The translations under genes and the position numbers were made by a program. 6,169 nucleotides of DNA from Candidatus Hydrogenedentota bacterium (GTDB lineage: Bacteria; Hydrogenedentota; Hydrogenedentia; Hydrogenedentales; SLHB01). The stretch covers positions 1-6,169 of the forward strand of contig SLHB01000052.1 of assembly GCA_007136375.1 (NCBI GenBank), given 5' to 3'. Under the pieces are notes generated by a model. It was not told the DNA's origin. It ran no database searches and saw nothing but the letters and a program-made list of their open reading frames with translations. Below are positions 3,368-6,169 of this stretch, piece after piece; position 1 is the stretch's first letter, and the number at the start of each line of letters is the position of its first letter.

Positions 3368-6169
3368 ATGAAGATGCGGATGGTTATTGCGTTCGCAGTC
3401 CTCGCGGCGGTGATGGGAACGCCCGTTCCCGCGTACGCCGTGGTGTGGTACGTGGACGCAAGCAACACGAACGAGACGCAGGACGGCCGCTCCTGGCGGA
3501 CGGCCTTCACCGAGATCCAGCCCGCCGTGGACTGGGCCTACTGGGCCGGCGGCGGCGAAGTGTGGGTCGCGGAAGGGGAGTATCTCGGCGCGGATCCCAG
3601 CGATCCGGACTCTCACGTCGTCACGATGCGCTGGAATGTCGATCTGTACGGCGGTTTTGTGGGCGGGGAAACGAGCCGGGACGAGCGCGACTGGGAGGCC
3701 CATCCCACTGTGCTGGACGGTTCGACGACGGCGGAGTATCACGACGGCCGCCTGGTTATCCTTGGATCGAACGGCGCGCTGGACGGATTCCGGATCGTCA
3801 ACGGCGTGGGGCGCGAAGGCGGCGCCTTACGGATAACGAACTGCCACACCATCATCCGGAACTGTGTCTTCGAAGGAAACTCCGCCGAGGACGGCGGCGC
3901 GGTCCATGCGCTGCGGGCGGGGTTGACCATCCGGAACGTTGTCTTCCGGGATAACCACGCGTCCAACGGGGGTGGGGCGATCTACCTTATGAACGCGGGT
4001 TTGCGCATGTGGAACACGCGCCTTGAAGGCAACACGGCGGCCGCGGGGGGCGGCGCCCTCGGCGCCGCGGCCGGCAGCGTAAGCCGGCGGGGCAGTTGGG
4101 GCGAAGTATGGGACTCCGCGTTCGTTGGAAACGCCGTGACCGACGATGACGGCCTTGGCGGCGCGGCGGCGTTGCAGCGTATCGGTGAAGATGAGCGGAA
4201 GTTCGTTTTCTATCGTTGCGAGTTCTCCGGGAACGAAGCCGCCCGGGGCGGCGCGGTTTCGATTGTGCATCGCCTATGGTTCCTGTTGAGAAATCCCGAC
4301 CCGGATATCGAGCTCGGGGGCATGGCCCGGTTCATCGCGTGCCTTTTCGAGAACAACCGGGCGCGCGTCGCCTCCGTTGTGCACGATCAGCATGCGGGAT
4401 CGGTGTTCGTCCATTGCACCATGACTGGAAACGAAAGCGCGGAAGGGGTTTTGGTTACCGCCACGAGCGTGGTTTCTCCGCCCCTTCCCCCGGGTAGAGA
4501 TCTAGAGCCGGTGCGGTTCGTGAACTCGCTTATGTGGGGCAACGACGGCGGCGCCTTCCTGGAGCAGCAAGAAGGCCGCTACAGCCTTGACCATGGTCTC
4601 GTCGAAAACGAGTCTGTTACCGGCCCAGGTGTGATTCACGGGGATCCCCGGTTCGTGGATCCCGCCGCGGGCGATTTCCGTCTCCAGGCGGATTCCCCGG
4701 CCCTCGGCGCCGGCGTTGCGGTGGAGGATGGGGTCCGGGACTTCGAGGGGCTGCCCCGGCCCGCCGGGGACGGGCCGGACATCGGCGCTTACGAGCATCA
4801 GGGTGAAGAAAGCGTCAGTCCAGGAGTTCCCGTGTGGTGGCTGGAGGCCCATGGGCTGGATCCCACGGACCCGGACCTTGGCGGCCAAGATCTCGATGGC
4901 GACGGCCTGACGGTGGCCGAAGAGTATAAGCACAACACGGATCCCAACGATCCCGACACGTCCGGCAATGGCATTCCCGATGGCTGGCTCGTGGCCCATG
5001 GCTTCGATCCCCTCGATCCCGCCGTGGCGGACGTCGATTTCACCGACGGCGGCGTCACACTCGCCGAGAAACACGCCAACGATCTTGACCCCTGGGCTCG
5101 GGACACCGCCGGGAATTGGATATCCGACGCCTGGCTCCTGGCCCACGGCTTCGATCCCCTCGATCCCGCGGTCGCGGGGCAGGACGCCTCGGGGGATGGC
5201 TTGACCAATTTGCAGGCCTACCTTCTCGATAAGGACCCCCATAATCGCCATGCCGTGCCCGATCGCTACTTCGTGCACCCCTGGGGCGCCGACTCCTACA
5301 TTGACGCCGATGGCGCGCCCGTAGATGTTCCTGGCTCGATCCAAGAGCCATGGCGGACTATCACGCGGTCCATGACCACGGCCCACATCGCCACGGGGTG
5401 GAGCACCTACCGCATTGTGCCCGGACACTACCGGAACATCCGGCCCGTCACGATCCATCTGGCGGAACACGAATACAACGAGAGCATTGATCTAGCGCCC
5501 TACACCCATCTCGTTGGCGAAAGCCGGGACGGCGTCATTATCCGGGGACACACGAGCTCTCGCGGCGCGCCGCGCTACGCCATTCGCGGCAACGAGCGGA
5601 CGGCAGTCCATAACCTCACGGTCACCTTCGGGGTGGGCGGCGTCGGCGCGAACGAAAGCTTCAGCTTGGTGTACATGGACAATGCCTCGATGGAAGTGAA
5701 CGCCGTGACCCTGGACGGGCGAGGCCATCCGCGCGGCATCGGCGTTTTGGCTCATGGCGAGCGGACCGCCCAAGCCTCCGTGCGCAATTCTTTGTTCCGC
5801 GATCTCAACGACGGCATCCGCTCGGGCGGAGCCGGCCCGTACCAATCCGGCAACACCTTCGAGAACATCACGGGGAGTTCCGTGACGATTCCCGGCGATC
5901 CCAGCGAGCCGCCGCCCCTGTCCATACGCGCCCCCGTTTCCGTGCCCGCTCCCGGGGCCGTGCCCGAGATCCCGGTCATCCAGGGTATGGACCGCGCCGA
6001 AGCCGAAGCCGTGCTCGCCGAAGGCGGGTTCAGTCTGGGAGACGTGGGCGAGGCCTACGACGTCAACACGCCCCGGGGCGCCGTGATGGACCACGCCGTG
6101 GATGTGACCGGATCGTCGCCCACGGACCTCGAGTTGCGCGTCCACCTTACCGTCTCCCTCGGGCGCAAG
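3368..6169 (+). CDS. Secreted multidomain protein: Pmp-like beta-helix, choice-of-anchor-Q-type end, calcium-loop repeats, second beta-helix, PASTA domain; 3' end outside window
   Basis: The frame is open for 934 codons to the last base with no stop. GGGAG (3355-3359) lies eight bases before the chosen ATG. Domains in order: signal peptide 1-24 (cleavage after AYA); WYVDASN (27-33) with VWVAEGEY (65-72) and LYGGF (93-97), the usual opening of secreted right-handed beta-helix proteins; about 150-380 with Chlamydia-Pmp-like FxxN and GGA[IVL] motifs (FEGN 168, GGAV 176, FRDN, GGGAI, FVGN, FSGN 286, FENN); 384-478 like the choice-of-anchor Q region (DPRFVDP, SPALGAG, DIGAYEH); three 49-residue repeats at 491-637 with acidic loops (D508, D510, D512 in the first); a second beta-helix-like module at 632-838 (PWRTIT at 661, LVGES at 715); a Pro-rich linker; and a PASTA-like domain at 865-934 (IPVIQGMDRAEAEAVLAEGG). 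It is probably cell-surface or extracellular and binds carbohydrate or cell wall. No catalytic site is identifiable and the ligand is unknown. More PASTA repeats or an anchor may follow. Confidence 0.9.
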   Translation, partial: MKMRMVIAFAVLAAVMGTPVPAYAVVWYVDASNTNETQDGRSWRTAFTEIQPAVDWAYWAGGGEVWVAEGEYLGADPSDPDSHVVTMRWNVDLYGGFVGGETSRDERDWEAHPTVLDGSTTAEYHDGRLVILGSNGALDGFRIVNGVGREGGALRITNCHTIIRNCVFEGNSAEDGGAVHALRAGLTIRNVVFRDNHASNGGGAIYLMNAGLRMWNTRLEGNTAAAGGGALGAAAGSVSRRGSWGEVWDSAFVGNAVTDDDGLGGAAALQRIGEDERKFVFYRCEFSGNEAARGGAVSIVHRLWFLLRNPDPDIELGGMARFIACLFENNRARVASVVHDQHAGSVFVHCTMTGNESAEGVLVTATSVVSPPLPPGRDLEPVRFVNSLMWGNDGGAFLEQQEGRYSLDHGLVENESVTGPGVIHGDPRFVDPAAGDFRLQADSPALGAGVAVEDGVRDFEGLPRPAGDGPDIGAYEHQGEESVSPGVPVWWLEAHGLDPTDPDLGGQDLDGDGLTVAEEYKHNTDPNDPDTSGNGIPDGWLVAHGFDPLDPAVADVDFTDGGVTLAEKHANDLDPWARDTAGNWISDAWLLAHGFDPLDPAVAGQDASGDGLTNLQAYLLDKDPHNRHAVPDRYFVHPWGADSYIDADGAPVDVPGSIQEPWRTITRSMTTAHIATGWSTYRIVPGHYRNIRPVTIHLAEHEYNESIDLAPYTHLVGESRDGVIIRGHTSSRGAPRYAIRGNERTAVHNLTVTFGVGGVGANESFSLVYMDNASMEVNAVTLDGRGHPRGIGVLAHGERTAQASVRNSLFRDLNDGIRSGGAGPYQSGNTFENITGSSVTIPGDPSEPPPLSIRAPVSVPAPGAVPEIPVIQGMDRAEAEAVLAEGGFSLGDVGEAYDVNTPRGAVMDHAVDVTGSSPTDLELRVHLTVSLGRK
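4838..5278 (+). repeat. Three tandem 147-base (49-codon) repeats inside the secreted protein gene
   Basis: Units start at 4838, 4985 and 5132, each with W-L-x-A-H-G-[LF]-D-P-x-D-P. The spacing is exactly 147 bases each time with no indel. Units 2 and 3 share an identical 23-base stretch (5000-5022 and 5147-5169) ending in CTCGATCCCGC. Each unit has an acidic loop at its residues 18-25: DLDGDGLT in unit 1, DFTDGGVT in unit 2 and DASGDGLT in unit 3. These resemble thrombospondin type-3 or dockerin-like calcium loops. The loop in unit 2 is degenerate, and unit 3 grades into the next module. Confidence 0.85.

Noticed and set aside
4502..5470. 322-codon open frame on the - strand
   Set aside because: It lies entirely inside the well-supported secreted protein frame on +. 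Its Gly/Val/Ile-rich product only mirrors the repeated GAT-CCC-type codons and shows no family motif.
5492..6145. 217-codon open frame on the - strand at the right end
   Set aside because: It is antisense to the beta-helix and PASTA-coding frame, has no motifs, and is explained by GC-rich codon bias.

Overview
The window looks like a chromosomal contig from a Gram-negative-type environmental bacterium. Most of it is very GC-rich. I suspect a Planctomycetota, Lentisphaerota or Hydrogenedentota-like lineage, mainly because secreted beta-helix proteins of the kind at the right end are abundant there. This is inference from gene style, not from a marker gene, and my confidence is low to moderate. 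All recognisable genes are on the + strand.

Layout. Positions 1-642 hold the 3' third of glmS (glucosamine-6-phosphate synthase), cut by the left edge and followed by a strong hairpin at 650-682. Positions 643-1159 are a 517-base gap with no recognised gene. It contains a good sigma70-type promoter (719-747) and a tiny unsupported CxxC reading frame. Positions 1160-2203 encode an exported choloylglycine hydrolase / penicillin V acylase family enzyme. This gene and the gap before it are clearly less GC-rich than their surroundings, which suggests transfer. Positions 2393-2866 encode a DinB-superfamily protein, started by a textbook Shine-Dalgarno, and a U-rich intrinsic terminator follows at 2897-2966.

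From about 2998 a second unit begins: a near-consensus promoter (2998-3027), a structured GC-rich leader, a very strong intrinsic terminator (3227-3295), and then a large secreted protein gene. That gene starts at 3368 and stays open to the last base (934 codons, no stop). It is a mosaic of signal peptide, Pmp-like beta-helix with a choice-of-anchor-Q-type end, three exact 49-codon calcium-loop-like repeats, a second beta-helix-like module, and a PASTA domain at the right edge.

The genes do not form an obvious pathway. GlmS is housekeeping, the acylase and the mosaic protein are exported, and the DinB protein is a cytosolic thiol or metal enzyme of unknown substrate. I see no CRISPR, insertion sequence, tRNA or rRNA. 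I do not claim a new defence or signalling system. The items most worth following are the mosaic secreted protein and the promoter-leader-terminator arrangement in front of it.
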